From Trichopria drosophilae (Eukaryota; Arthropoda; Insecta; Hymenoptera; Diapriidae): a DNA stretch of 64,000 nt. Each line of letters begins with the position of its first letter. Positions within the stretch are counted from its first letter, which is position 1. The notes beneath the pieces are model-generated. The model was not told the DNA's origin. It was given only the letters and a program-made list of their open reading frames with translations, and made no database searches. The DNA is taken from positions 14,117,501-14,181,500 of the forward strand of contig CM059582.1 of assembly GCA_030407085.1 (NCBI GenBank), in the 5' to 3' direction. Made by a program: the position numbers and the translations under genes. Positions 39,201 to 50,300 of the stretch are shown here, piece after piece.

Positions 39201-42200
39201 GGGTGGTTTTTTACATTCTAAAAGTGAACTTTTCGATTTTTTGGAAAATAATGAAGCGACAAAATTTCGAAACCAATACGATGCCAAACGACTTCTGCAG
39301 GACAATGTCATTATTAGCTTTGCCAAGGGCGTTTTCAAATGGGGATTGAGAGTTGGATTCTTCTGTGGATCATTCGTGTACCTGTTTAAGACTTAGCAAA
39401 ATAATAATAGTGTAGTAAGCTTGAAAAAACAACAAGCATTGCCTCGAATTATGTTCAATACTAACTATTGTGTCGCACAGAAATATTTATTAACAAAAAT
39501 ACTTTTAATTTTTGGAAAATACATTTCCGACTACAGTAGTTCTTCCCTTATTCTAATTTGTCCAGTCAGGCAAGATGGCGGCCTTCTTCCCTTATTCTAA
39601 TTTTCCCCTCTCCCCCACTACTTAGATTTGTAGTCTCACTTTTGTCTCTTCCCTTATTCTAATTTGTCCAGTCAGGCAAGATGGCGGCCTTCTTCCCTTA
39701 TTCTAATTTTCCCCTCTCCCCCACTACTTAGATTTGTAGTCTCACTTTTGTCAATACCCGTCAGTGGGGAGAAGGCGTGAGGGGAAATATTAGAATAGGA
39801 GAAGAGAAAAAATTAGAATAAGGGAAGACATTAGAATAAGGGAAATTAGAATAAGGGAAGACATTAGAATAAGGGAAATTAGAATAAGGGAAGACATTAG
39901 AATAAGGGAAGATATTAGAAAAAGGGAAATTAGAATAACGGAAGACATTAGAATAAGGGAAGATATTAGAATAAGGGAAGACATTAGAATAAGGGAAGAC
40001 ATTAGAATAAGGGAAATTAGAATAAGGGAAAACATTAGAATAAGGGAAATTAGAATAACGGAAGACATTAGAATAAGGGAAAACATTAGAATAAGGGAAG
40101 ATATTAGAATAAGGGAAGACATTAGAATAAGGGAAATTAAAATAAGGGAAGACATTAGAATAAGGGAAATTAGAATAAGGAAAGACATTAGAATAATGGA
40201 AGACATTAGAATAAGGGAAAACATTAGAATAAGGGAAGATATTAGGAAAAGGGAAATTAGAATAACGGAAGACATTAGAATAAGGGAAGATATTAGAATA
40301 AGGGAAGACATTAGAATAAGGGAAGACATTAGAATAAGGGAAAACATTAGAATAAGGGAAATTAGAATAACGGAAGACATTAGAATAAGGGAAATTAGAA
40401 TAACGAAAGACATTAGAATAAGGGAAGATATTAGAATAAGGGAAGACATTAGAATAAGGGAAATTAGAATAAGGGAAGACATTAGAATAAGGGAAATTAG
40501 AATAACGGAAGACATTAGAATAAGGGAAGACATTAGAATAAGGGAAGATGAATAAGGGAAGATATTAGAATAAGGGAAATTAGAATAACGGAAGAAATTA
40601 GAATAAGGGAAGACATTAGAATAAGGGAAGATATTAGAAAAAGGGAAATTAGAATAACGAAAGACATTAGAATAAGGGAAGATATTAGAATAAGGGAAGA
40701 CATTAGAATAAGGGAAATTAGAATAAGGGAAAACATTAGAATAAGGGAAATTAGAATAACGGAAGACATTAGAATAAGGGAAGATATTAGAATAAGGGAA
40801 GACATTAGAATAAGGGAAATTAGAATAAGGGAAGACATTAGAATATGGGCAATTAAAATAAGGGAAATTAGAATAACGCAAGACATTAGAATAAGGGAAA
40901 TTAGAATAAGGGAAGATATTAGAATAAGGGAAGACATTAGAATAAGGGAAATTAGAATAACGGAAGACATTAGAATAAGGGAAGACATTAGAATAAGGGA
41001 AGATAGTAGAATAAGGGAAAACATTAGAATAAGGGAAATTAGAATAACGGAAGATATTAGAATAAGGGAAGACATTAGAATAAGGGAAGATATTAGAATA
41101 AGGGAAGACATTAGAATAAGGGAAATTAGAAGAACGGAAGACAATAGAATAAGGGAAGACATTAGAATAAGGGAAGACATTAGAATAAGGGAAAACATTA
41201 GAATAAGGGAAGATATTAGAATAAGGGAAAACATTAGAATAAGGGAAATTAGAATCACGGAAGACAATAGAATAAGGGAATATATTAGAATAAGGGAAGA
41301 CATTAGAATAAGGGAAATTAGAATAAGGGAAGACATTAGAATAAGGGAAAACATTAGAATAAGGGAAATTAGAATAAGGGAAGATATTAGAATAAGGGAA
41401 AACATTAGAATAAGGGAAATTAGAATAACGGAAGACATTAGAATAAGGGAAGACATTAGAATAAGGGAAGATATTAGAATAAGGGAAATTAGAATCACGG
41501 AAGACGTTAGAATAAGGGAAATTAGAATAAGGGAAGATATTAGAATAAGGGAAGACATTAGAATAAGGGAAGACATTAGCATAAGGGAAGATATTAGAAT
41601 AAGGGAAATTAGAATAAGGGAAATTAGAATAACGGAAGACATTAGAATAAGGGAAAACATTAGAATAAGGGAAATTAGAATAACAAAAGATATTAGAATA
41701 AGGGAAGACATTAGAATAAGGGAAAACATTAGAATAAGGGAAGATATTAGAATAAGGGAAGACATTAGAATAAGGGAAGGAATACTGTATTTTGAAGTGT
41801 ATTCAATATATTTTCCAAAATTAAAAAAGAATACATACCTACTTCTTTCATTTTGGACAAAAAAGAGGATTATTGGTAAAAGTGTCACACTGTAGATTTA
41901 GTAGAACTTATAATTCTAAATATTATTTTTGTTAGTTAAATTTTATATTTCAAATATTTTTACTAATAATTTATAATTAACTTTCAAATCATTCGAAAAG
42001 AATTCTTTAAACATTGATTATTTACAATTCTCATTAGTTTATGCTTTTTAGAGCAGTGAGCACGATGATATCAGTATATCGAGGTAAAACCTCCCTTATC
42101 GAGTACTCTGCCGCCGGGTTGACGTCAGGTGCTCTGTACAAAACTCATTTAGGTCCGAAAGGAATGATTTCGGGTGGTTTCGTAGGAACAATATTCGGAA

Positions 42201-42456
42201 CAGTTTACGGAATAATATCAATCATCATCTTAAAACTGACTGGTACAACGATGCAAGAACTTCGGTACACCCAATACCAATATGCCGAAAGTACCGACGA
42301 GTAAGTTAATAAAAATTTAAATATGTTTCATCCTATTAACTTAAAATTTCATTGTGTAGGGTTAAACTAGAAGTGTTGAAGAAATACCGAATGAAGGAAG
42401 CTCAAAAATTAATGAAAGAAACTCACGAAAAGTTTGCAATGAGCGCAGACGAGTGA
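30061..42456 (+). CDS. TIMMDC1: TIMMDC1 / RPII140-upstream homologue, complex I assembly factor (four exons)
   Basis: Spliced CDS: 30061-30218, 39123-39383, 42052-42300, 42360-42456 (765 nt, 254 residues). Family knowledge: TIMMDC1 is an inner-mitochondrial-membrane protein of the Tim17-like group needed to assemble the membrane arm of complex I; the fly homologue is the RPII140-upstream protein, of similar length. Seen here: ESGWTRIKKIF near residues 40-50 matches the family signature before the first helix; hydrophobic Gly-rich segments lie near residues 65-82, 127-148, 156-170 and 178-200; other family matches are FAKGVFKWG, ISVYRGKTSLIEY and GTTMQELRY. All junctions keep frame (phase 2 each). 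The start is the first ATG after an in-frame TGA at 30013. Intron 1 (8.9 kb) and intron 2 (2.7 kb) are full of repeats; intron 3 is 59 bp. The gene is convergent with twinfilin. Only the exon 2 donor (CT|GTTTAAG) is weak. Confidence 0.93.
30977..31330. repeat. Three tandem units of the GGCCATCTTGGATCC family
   Basis: Units start with GGCCATCTTGGA at 30985, 31094 and 31215. Each carries GCCATTTTGAAT, a GATTTCAGATT-like segment, AATCAGCGACC and CCCGAGTA, at a spacing of about 110-120 bases, in TIMMDC1 intron 1. Confidence 0.75.
32395..33359 (+). pseudogene. Transposon-encoded protein remnant (EQAGESVH family), unknown function
   Basis: Two parts split by a MITE. Upstream (about 32370-32515) reads LPLFTEEDNDTYVIDKCIIP and ELHIRQGFVNHLFWDGLVPL. 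Downstream is an open frame of 165 codons at 32862-33359, ending LGLWSEQAGESVHRVFLDFW then KRYKINSLEDPAY. The order (ELHI.QGxVNH, then SEQAGESxHxxF..WxRYKI) resembles multi-copy insect proteins with no assigned reaction. It lies between the inverted ends at 32203-33628, so it is probably the element's own protein, perhaps a transposase. No catalytic DDE or DDD triad could be placed. Confidence 0.6.
32529..32821. mobile_element. TTAA-flanked MITE inside the transposon
   Basis: The ends GCACTGTGAAAGGC and inverted GCACTGTAAAAGAC are flanked by TTAA on both sides. Motifs TTAATTTAAG and TTTTAGGCTAAAATTAAG repeat inside. It splits the transposon's open frame. Confidence 0.65.
34525..35900. other. 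Very A/T-rich insertion in the LINE 3' region
   Basis: Homopolymer-rich sequence bounded by iterated AAAAAAGGGACTT-like units at both ends (34528-34600 and 35805-35895), in the same orientation. No coding, origin unknown. Confidence 0.45.
36117..38957 (+). pseudogene. Second jockey-clade LINE remnant, split by a TTAA element
   Basis: 36117-36310 encodes SSILYADDLKIYSSIKSPGD and the following thumb (NGMTLNITKCKVLRF). The part from 36320 to about 37200 is not recognised. Around 37285 a short IVLTHL-like segment runs into the TTAA element, and the frame resumes with IWIPFYAKYIEQLERVQHRM at 38367, then C-terminal REWHNLP near 38706. A 3' end GGCCATATTTGGCTGTTAAT plus (TAAA)n lies at 38925-38957. 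Stops and shifts abound. Confidence 0.82.
37312..38360. mobile_element. TTAA-flanked foldback (CCCGTTTCGTCC ends)
   Basis: TTAA at 37308-37311 and 38361-38364. The arms, starting CCCGTTTCGTCCCAAAACGA, are complementary over roughly 350 bases each and converge on a GGATCCGCCATTTTGAAT core at about 37885. TTAA targets and C/G-rich tips fit piggyBac-type MITEs. No ORF of interest. Confidence 0.82.
39123..39383 (+). CDS. TIMMDC1: TIMMDC1 coding exon 2
   Basis: The acceptor is TTTGCTTTTCAG with a good pyrimidine tract. The joined codon GAT gives FST-D-EYRTM, as in the family (acidic residue then an aromatic). It encodes the first transmembrane segment, the conserved DAKRLLQD region and FAKGVFKWGLRVGFF. 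The donor CT|GTTTAAG is inferred from the phase of exon 3; read-through would add LFKT and stop at 39396. Confidence 0.88.
39534..41787. mobile_element. CAGTA-type MITE with a ~2-kb expanded minisatellite, in TIMMDC1 intron 2
   Basis: TA flanks at 39532-39533 and 41788-41789. Left end CAGTAGTTCTTCCCTTATTC; right end, inverted, CAGTATTCCTTCCCTTATTC. The left part is a 106-base tandem duplication (39541-39646, 39647-39752), each copy with CAAGATGGCGGCC. The right part (about 39790-41780) is more than 100 copies of ATTAGAATAAGGGAA with or without GAC/GAT/AAC. Units of 15 or 18 bases are multiples of three, so long chance frames appear on both strands; these are not genes. Confidence 0.9.
39790..41780. 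repeat. Minisatellite of 15/18-base ATTAGAATAAGGGAA units
   Basis: The unit equals the terminal motif of the host MITE, in the orientation of its right end. Variants with ACGG for AGGG occur in a regular pattern (…GGGAAATTAGAATAACGG…), giving a higher-order period made of several units. Confidence 0.92.
42052..42300 (+). CDS. TIMMDC1: TIMMDC1 coding exon 3
   Basis: The acceptor is ATGCTTTTTAG. It encodes the end of helix 2, the conserved SVYRG loop and helices 3-4 (EYSAAGLTSGALYK, ISGGFVGTIFG), then LTGTTMQELRY. The donor is GA|GTAAGT. Confidence 0.92.
42360..42456 (+). CDS. TIMMDC1: TIMMDC1 coding exon 4 and stop
   Basis: The acceptor is CATTGTGTAG. The exon encodes a charged Lys/Glu-rich helix (VLKKYRMKEAQKLMKE) and ends MSADE before TGA at 42454-42456. 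A charged soluble tail is usual for the family. Confidence 0.9.
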
Positions 42457-42527
42457 ACACAATTGAATGCGATAATATTTATTTGTAAATGCGCTACGTG
42501 TCGTAGCTTGTACATAAAATCTCAGAT

Positions 42528-42533
42528 AATAAA
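42528..42533 (+). terminator. Poly(A) signal of TIMMDC1
   Basis: A canonical AATAAA lies 71 bases after the TIMMDC1 stop and is the first one downstream. Confidence 0.7.
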
Positions 42534-42794
42534 TATGGTTAGTTCAATTAAGTAGTACTTGATTTCCCTGAACATTTCACCCAATTTCCTATCCAATTTT
42601 CATAAATATACAGAATTGTTTATGCGAAATATTCATTATAGGCCTGTCTATTTTTCAAAATGCGATTTTCAAAAATATATTGAAATTATGTGTTTTTTTC
42701 TGCGATAGTTGTTAGTAATAGGTTATGATACCCATAAATTGTAGTTGACTTCATTTATATACAATTTTCACAGTTTAATACTTATAGAAAATTT

Positions 42795-43790
42795 TTAACA
42801 AATTAAAATACAAACGACGAGGTTATGTTGCCTAACCTAACCTATAATTGTCTTTAATTTTCAAAATGATTTATATCTAAAGATGGTTATTAAAGTACAT
42901 GTTACACTAAATATCAAAATGTTATTAATGCCTTTTGATAAACATTACAAACTTTTCTGAACAGAAATGTTGGAAAATATTCTTTCGGACAAAACATTAA
43001 TAACATCACAGTAAACGAAAACGAATAGAAAGTTAAAAATATGAATTGAAATGAATTCAAGTGAATTAAAATGAATTAAAAAGTGGATTCAATTAATCAT
43101 TTTCATGTGTTTTAACAAACTAAAATACAAACGACGAGGTTATGTTACCTAACCTAACCTATAATTGTCGTTAATTTTCAAAATGATTTGTATCTAAAGA
43201 TGGTTATTAAAGTACATGTTATACTAAATAACAAAATGTTATTAATGCCTTTTGATAAACATTGCGAACTTTTCTGAAAAGAAACGTTGGAAAATATTCT
43301 TTCCGACAAAACATTAATAACATCCGAGCAAACGAAAACGAATAAAAAGTTAAAAATACGAATTGAAATGAATTAAAGTGAATTAAAATTGAATTAAATT
43401 GTGAAATAAAAAGTGAATTAAAAAAACCGAGTATGTATTCGTTTTCGTTTACTCGGATGTTATTAATGTTTTGTCCGAAAGAACATTTTCCAACATTTAT
43501 TTTCAGAAAAGTTTATAATGTTGTTTATCAAAAGGCATTAATAACATTTTGTTATTTAATATAACATGTACTTTAATAACCATCTTTAGATATAAATCAT
43601 TTTGAAAATTAAAGACAATTATAGGTTAGGTTAGGCAACATAACCTCGTCATTTGTATTTTAATTTGTTAAAAGTTATTTATTCAAAAGTGGATTCAATT
43701 AATCATTTTCATGTGTTTTAATTCATTTTAATTCACTTGAATTCATTTCAATTCATATTTTTAACTTTCTATTCGTTTTTGTTTACTGGG
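42795..43790. repeat. Repeat with ACGACGAGGTTATG units, two direct and one inverted
   Basis: Units begin near 42801 and 43119 in direct orientation; an inverted unit runs about 43425-43670. Each contains CCTAACCTAACCT, TTATTAATGCCTTTTGATAA and a GAATTCAAGTGAATTAAAAT tail. The tail ends read CGTTTTCGTTTACT. A further copy is at 57.9-58.3 kb. It lies between the two convergent genes. Confidence 0.75.
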
Positions 43791-44156
43791 ATACGAAATC
43801 AAGTTACATAATACTGAAATAAAAAAATACTTACTGTTAATAATGAAAAACTTATGCAACTGTAAAAGTGTTGAAAAAAAAACATGCAAATACTCACTTT
43901 TTAAATAACTCATTTTTTTAGGTTAGAAAAACTCATTTTCATGTTCGAAAACTAAAAAAATAGTAAATGAAATTAAACAAACCTTTGCGACGTGGAACTG
44001 AAATAGATGAACGATAATGATCGATGACATTAATAAGTTATTGTAATTACAGTTCATGGGTATCGATTATAATATTTTCTACTCTAATATAATTTTTCTA
44101 AAACGTAACCACGGCCCTTGTATTTACGATATTTACAATAAGATGAAATCAGCGAC

Positions 44157-44327
44157 TCAAAGATCGTGTACTCCTGGTTCGGACTCCTGGACCTTGGTAA
44201 TGCGTTTAACACCTCTGCTCGGCGGACCTTTAGGCTTAGCGAATTTCGGACGATGCAAGTTCACCTTCGGATGCAACTCGTCTTGGAAGTAAGTCTCGGT
44301 TAATTCCTTACCGTCGTCAATTTCCAG
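44157..44327 (-). CDS. twf: Twinfilin distal last exon (canonical tail)
   Basis: The acceptor is TTTTCTTCGTTCGCAG. It encodes 56 residues: [20 protein letters not shown], then [20 protein letters not shown] and a short acidic end, stopping with TGA. The KPKGP-x-x-RGxKR tail is the twinfilin hallmark. No canonical AATAAA is visible on the minus strand within about 450 bases. Confidence 0.93.
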   Translation of the reverse strand: MEIDDGKELTETYFQDELHPKVNLHRPKFAKPKGPPSRGVKRITKVQESEPGVHDL

Positions 44328-47300
44328 CTGCGAACGAAGAAAATGGTACGTCGACATTATTGTTTGATTTCGAGAAATCTGCGATACGTATACTTCAGGC
44401 CTATTTTGTCAACTACTTTCTCTTCTCATTTCTATTCTATGTTTTTCAGTATTACAGTAGAACCCCGTTGGATTGGCACCCGCTGGATTGGCACTTCTCG
44501 GAATCCCTTTACCCCCACCACGCCGCTCACCGCCTCAGGGCCGTCTCTAGTTCTGTCTATTCATAGGGCGTGTCTGTGATTGGTCATGAATGTCACGTGA
44601 ATACGGCGTAGAGATGGAAGCGATGCTTCCCCTATTGCCGTCAGTCCAGCGGGGTTTGCGGGGAAGACTCGGAACGATCCGTGACAATCCAGCGGGGTTC
44701 TACTGTACTTTGTAATAATTACATACCATTTTGGTCAAGAATCGTCTGACGATGACAGGAACAGGTGGACTAGAAAAGTGTAGGAATCAGAAAAATGCTT
44801 TGCAAATTTCGTATCGTATCTTTTATTCATTACTCTATGAAACATCAGCGAGATATACATTTCAGTTTTTTTTTTTGCAGTTCGTTATCGCTGTCAAAAA
44901 TTAGCCGCATTAATCGTAAAACAATAATACCCTGCCGTCCTTGGAAATAAATAAAAGAGAAACGAAACACAGAATAGGCCTGGAGCAACTCTTTCATTCA
45001 CTCGCTTTCTATCCGTTCACATTCTCTTTCTTTTCCTTCGCTAAGTACTCGTTCAGGCAGACATAACCTAAAATCCCTCAAAAAAATTTAAATCTTGCCG
45101 CAAATATTTGAGGGACTCTAGTACAGTAGTCCTTCTCTTATTCTAATTTTTTCACTGCTAATCCAACATAACCTAAAAAACTCTTTTTAAAAACAAAAAC
45201 ATTTAACAATAAGTCAGTTCGGTTATCTGTCTAATAAATAATATTGCGTAAATTAACATTGATGTAAAAACCCCTCACAAGATCCTAAAAAAGTGCATAC
45301 GTTTTTGGCGGCAAATTAGAATACGAGAAGGAGACGCCATCTTGTCTGTCTGGACAAATTAGAATAAGAGAAGGGCTACTGTATAACACCAGCATTCAAA
45401 CTTGTAACATACTTTAACCAGTTTCGTCCTGAAATGCCCTAAATTTTGACTTCTTTTCATCAGGTTTTCTCATGGAGAAAGTCACTGAATCGTTTTGATA
45501 TAACCGTACCTATTGTATTTTTTCTCGAACTTTCTAAATCCGGTTTCAGATTGACCATATCTGCCGCCATTTTTTTACTGTGGCGGTTTAAACATAAAAA
45601 AATCGTGAATTTTGAAAAACTTTGTTCAAATAATCGTATTTTTGAACAGGTTCGGATCAAACTAAATCTCTGTATAATGGCCCTCCCCTTATTTTAACTT
45701 TTCGAGTCAAGGAAGAAGGCGGCTTCTTCCCTTATTTTACCGCTTCCCCTCATCCTCACCACTGGCAGTAAAAGAGAATAAAAACAGAGAGAGGAGATAT
45801 AGAGGCGTCTTTCTGCACCTGTATGCGCAAGCGCAAACAGCAGTCCGCACTCTTTTCAACACTTTCAAATGGCGAATGGTGGGGGAACTCACGAGGGGAA
45901 GAAGTTAACATAAGGGACGAAAGAAAGTTAAAATAAAGGACGCAGTTAAAATAATAGGAGCTAAAATAAGGGGAGAGCCACTGTATCTGGTGGAGTAATT
46001 AGTTATACTAAAAGACAGGATGGTTATTAATTCACCACTCAAAATGGTGGCTTCAAAATGGCGGTTCTTAGTCAAAATTTTGTTAAAATATTTCTGGACG
46101 CTCCAACTCAAAAGCTACGAGCTTTTTAAACAAAATGTTAAGAATGAAGAGTTTTTTGAATTCATTCAGAAATATAGTGCAATTTTTTCAGATTTTTTAA
46201 ATCAAGTTTTGAGAAATTTTTTTTCAACATTTTTTTTCAAAATTGTAATTTATTTACGAAAAATTCTGAAAAAAATTTAGTGCATTCTCTGATGAATTCT
46301 AAGAGTTTTTTGTTCTTTGCAATTCTTTCCAAAAGTTGATAGTTTTCGAGGAAATCAATTTCAAATATTTGAAATTTTTGAAATTTTTTAAAGATTTTTC
46401 TTCCTCGAAAACTATCAACTTTTGGGAAAAATGCATACAACAAAAAAACTCTTAGAATTTATCAGAGAATGTACTAAATTTTTTTCGCAATTTTTCGAAA
46501 AAAAATTACAATTTTGAAAAGAATTTTGAAAAAAATTTGACAAAACTTCATTTAAAAAATCTGAAAAAAATCCACTATATTTCACGGTGAATTCTAAAAA
46601 TTTGTCATTTATAGCATTTTTTAAAACAACCTCATAATTTTTCAGTTAGAGCGTCCAGAAATTTTTCAACAAAATGTTCACTGAGGTCCGCCATTTTGAA
46701 GTCGACATTTTGAATGGAGAATTAATAAACATCTTATCTTTTAGTATAACTATTTACTCCACCAGATACAGAGATTTAGCTTGATTCGAACACGGTTTCA
46801 TGTTCAAAAATACGATTATGTGAACAAATTTTTTCAAAATTTACGATTTTTTATGTTTAAACCGCCACAGTAAAAAAATGGCGGCAGATATGGTCAATCT
46901 GAAACCGGATTTAGAAAGTTCGAGAAAAAATACAGTAGTTATGGTTACAGTGGCCCTTCCCTTATTTTAACTCCTATTATTTTAACTGCGTCCTTTATTT
47001 TAACTTTTTTACTTATGTTAACTTCTTCCTCTCGTGAGTTCCCCCACCATTCGCCATTTGAAAGTGTTCAAAAGAGTGCGGACTGATGTTTGCGCTTGCG
47101 CATGCAGGTGAAGGAGGACCCCACTACAGGAGTCCTCCCCTTAAATTTATTTCCCTTAAGTCTTAAGATTTTCTTCCCATATGTTTTATTTTACCCCTCA
47201 CGGTCTCTCCCACCACCTGACGTTTTAATGCCGCCTGAAAACATGCGCATGCGCGTGACGGGAAGAGGAGCACAAAAAACTGGTAGTGGAGGTTAGGGGG

Positions 47301-50300
47301 AAGTTAAACTTAAGGGAAGAAGCCGCCATCTTAATAGCTGAAAAGTAGAACTCAAGGGGAGGACTACTGTATATCTCCTCTCTCTGTTTTTATTCTCTCA
47401 TACTGCCAGTGGTGAGGATGAGGGGAAGCGGTAAAATAAGGGAAGAAGCCGCCATCTTCCTTGTCCCGAATAGTTAAAATAAGGGGGGGACTACTGTATA
47501 TCAAAACGATTCAGTGACTTTCTCCGTGAGAAAGCACCTGATGAAAAGAAGTCAAAATTTAGAGCATTTCAGGACGAAACGGGTTAAGCTTAATTATTTG
47601 AGCATTGAACCTTTAAATGTTTTACATGTATAACGATAGAAAAAGACTTACAATAAAAATTAAAACCGAAAAAACAGCGATTTTCGAGTATAATCTTTGC
47701 GTCATAAAAAAATATAGATCACACAAAATATTGAATGCCTCTTGAATTTCATCGGACTTTGAGTTGACAATAATTTGTCGTTTAGGCTCGTATGGAATGT
47801 CGAGAAAATCACTTTCTATACATTTTCTTCTACTTATACATAGAAGAGACCGATTAACATTTCTAGACTTACTTTTCTGAAATTGTTACGAGTAATCGTT
47901 GCTGTTGATAACCTTCAAAGAGATTCTACTTTATTGTACTTAGAAAAATGGACAATTCGAAAGAATTTGTTATAACTGTAAAATTTATATCACCCGACGG
48001 AAGTTTAAAATTCATGACATCAATATTGTCGCTAGCTCTATTCGTTTGAGAAAATATAAGCTTAAAAAGCCTGAATCTATCGATAGATCCGATTATATAT
48101 TCTTATCTAGAGGTATATCGAAGTTCCCAATTGTAATTGATATACCTTGAAAGCTCTAAATATTTATGCCATAACAAATGGCGTCAGATGGCTGTACACC
48201 CTAACCTGTACATGGCTCGAATAACATTATACAAATAGCGTTTATATCATTCCCGATAAAAGATCAAGTTTACGATTGTGATTTACATACACATTATCAC
48301 ATTACAGACATTAGTAAACATTATCACATTATCACGTTTTCGGTGATACAGTTAACTATTAGCGTCAAAATGAAACTTTATATTAACCCATTAACGCCTG
48401 AAATGACAATTTTTATACTTCATTTTCAATCAAGTATTTCGTATCAAAATCAAAGTTGAATACAATTGAGAGGTGCTTATCCTACTGTTTTCGAGGTCGC
48501 CCTTCAAGATTCCGAGGTCAAAATTGAGTTTCAGCCATCAGAAATTCCAATATGGCGCCGAATATGGAAAAAATTTTCAAAAAATTGGGAATTTTTTATA
48601 CTTATCAATTTTTTTCGAGCTATTAGAATATTGGAATTTTATTGAAACCTTGCATAATGGTGCATAAAATAGTTGAATTTTAAGAAAAAATTTTACTTTT
48701 ATACCTTACATCATTCTAACGACCTCAAAATGGCGTCAACAATGAAAATGTCTTTGAGAAATTTCTGGACGCTCTAACTCAAAAACTACGAACTTTTAAA
48801 AAAAAATGCCTAGAATGAAAAGTTCTTAAAATTCATCAAGCGATATAGTGGAATTTTTTCAAAATTTTTCGATGACATTTTTTTTCAACATTGTAATTTA
48901 TTTACAAAAAATTCTGAAAAAAATTTAGGGTATTCTCTGATGAATTCTAAGAGTTATTTGTTCCTTGCAATTTTTTCGAAAAGTTGATAGTTTTCGAGGA
49001 AATGAATTTCAAATGTTTAGGATTTTTTCCCCCCAAAAACTATCAACTTTTGGAAAAAATTGCAAAGAACAAAAAACTCGTAGAATTCATAAGTGAATAC
49101 ACCAAATTTTTTTCAGAATTTTTCATAAATAAATTATGATTTTGAAAAAAATGTTAAAAAAATTTCTCAAAATGTCATCACAAAAATCTGAAAAAATTCC
49201 ACTATATTTCTCGATTACTTCTAAGAACTTTTCATTCTCAGCATTTTTTTATAACAGCATGTAGTTTTTGAGTTAGAACGTTCAGAAATTTTTCAAAGAA
49301 ATTTTCATTGTTGACGCCATTTTGAGGTCGTTACAATGACGTGGAATATAAAAGTAAAATTTTTCCTTAAAATTGAAGTATTTTGTTCACCTTTGTTCAG
49401 ATTTTCAATAGAATCCCAATATTCTAATAGCTCGAAAAAAATTGATAGGAATAAAATTCCCAATTTTTTGGAATTTTTTAAAAATTTCGGCGCCATATTG
49501 GAATTCCTGATGGCTGAAACTCAATTTCGACCTCGGAATCTTGAAGAGCGACCTCGAAAACAATAGGATATGTACCTTTCAATTGTTTTCTTCGATTTTG
49601 ATATGAAATACAGTAGGACCTCTCTTATTCTAATTAGTAAAGTTTTTCAAGATGGTGCCGACCTCTCTTATTCTAATTTTCCCCTTGCCCCCACTTACTT
49701 TGCTTGTGAGCTTGTGATTCGTGGACAATATTTTTCGTTGACTTTTTGTGTGATAGTGGGGGAACAATTAGAATAAGAGAGGTTGGATAATTAGAATAAG
49801 AGAGGCTGGACAATTAGAATAAGAAAGGCAATTAGAATAAGAGAGGTCCTACTGTACTTGATTGATAATGAAGTATAAAAAATGTCATTTCAGGCGTTAA
49901 TGGGTTAATATTCGCAGTTAAATCGTCTTACGTATGTGGAACTTTGTTCATGCTTGTTATAATAGAAAGGAACAACTTTTTTTTTGCCAGACTTCTTTGT
50001 TCGTTTGAATATTTGACTAAAAATATACGCAAAAACAGGATTCGTATCTCGCTTTAGAAATACTTAAAATAAAAATTCCTTTTTAAAAATTACTTAAAAG
50101 ATTGCATATCACATCTGAGAAATTTGGCAGTAAAATAAAGGGTATGTTTCCATTGCATGCGACACCTGTATTCGGCTGCTCATCGTTTTGACATCGTTTA
50201 AAAACTTTTCGCTAAATAAAACATCGAACGTTAATGACACTGTAACACTGAACTACCAGATAAGAAATGCAAAATGGAAACATGCCCAGTGCGTTAACAA

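Larger units (their letters stand above)
45418..47583. mobile_element. TTAA-flanked foldback (CCNGTTTCGTCC ends) carrying nested MITEs
   Basis: TTAA at 45414-45417 and 47584-47587. Arms begin CCAGTTTCGTCCTGAAATGC and inverted CCCGTTTCGTCCTGAAATGC and are complementary for hundreds of bases (for example GAAAGTCACTGAATCGTTTT; TATCTGCCGCCATTTTT). The tip resembles the 37312 element. Three CAGTA-type MITEs sit inside. Confidence 0.85.

Noticed and set aside
39790..41888. Very long open frames (363 and 451 codons on the minus strand, 119 on the plus strand)
   Set aside because: They run through the minisatellite, whose units are 15 or 18 bases and lack stops in those frames; the peptides are simple Ser/Leu/Ile or Arg/Glu/Ile repeats.
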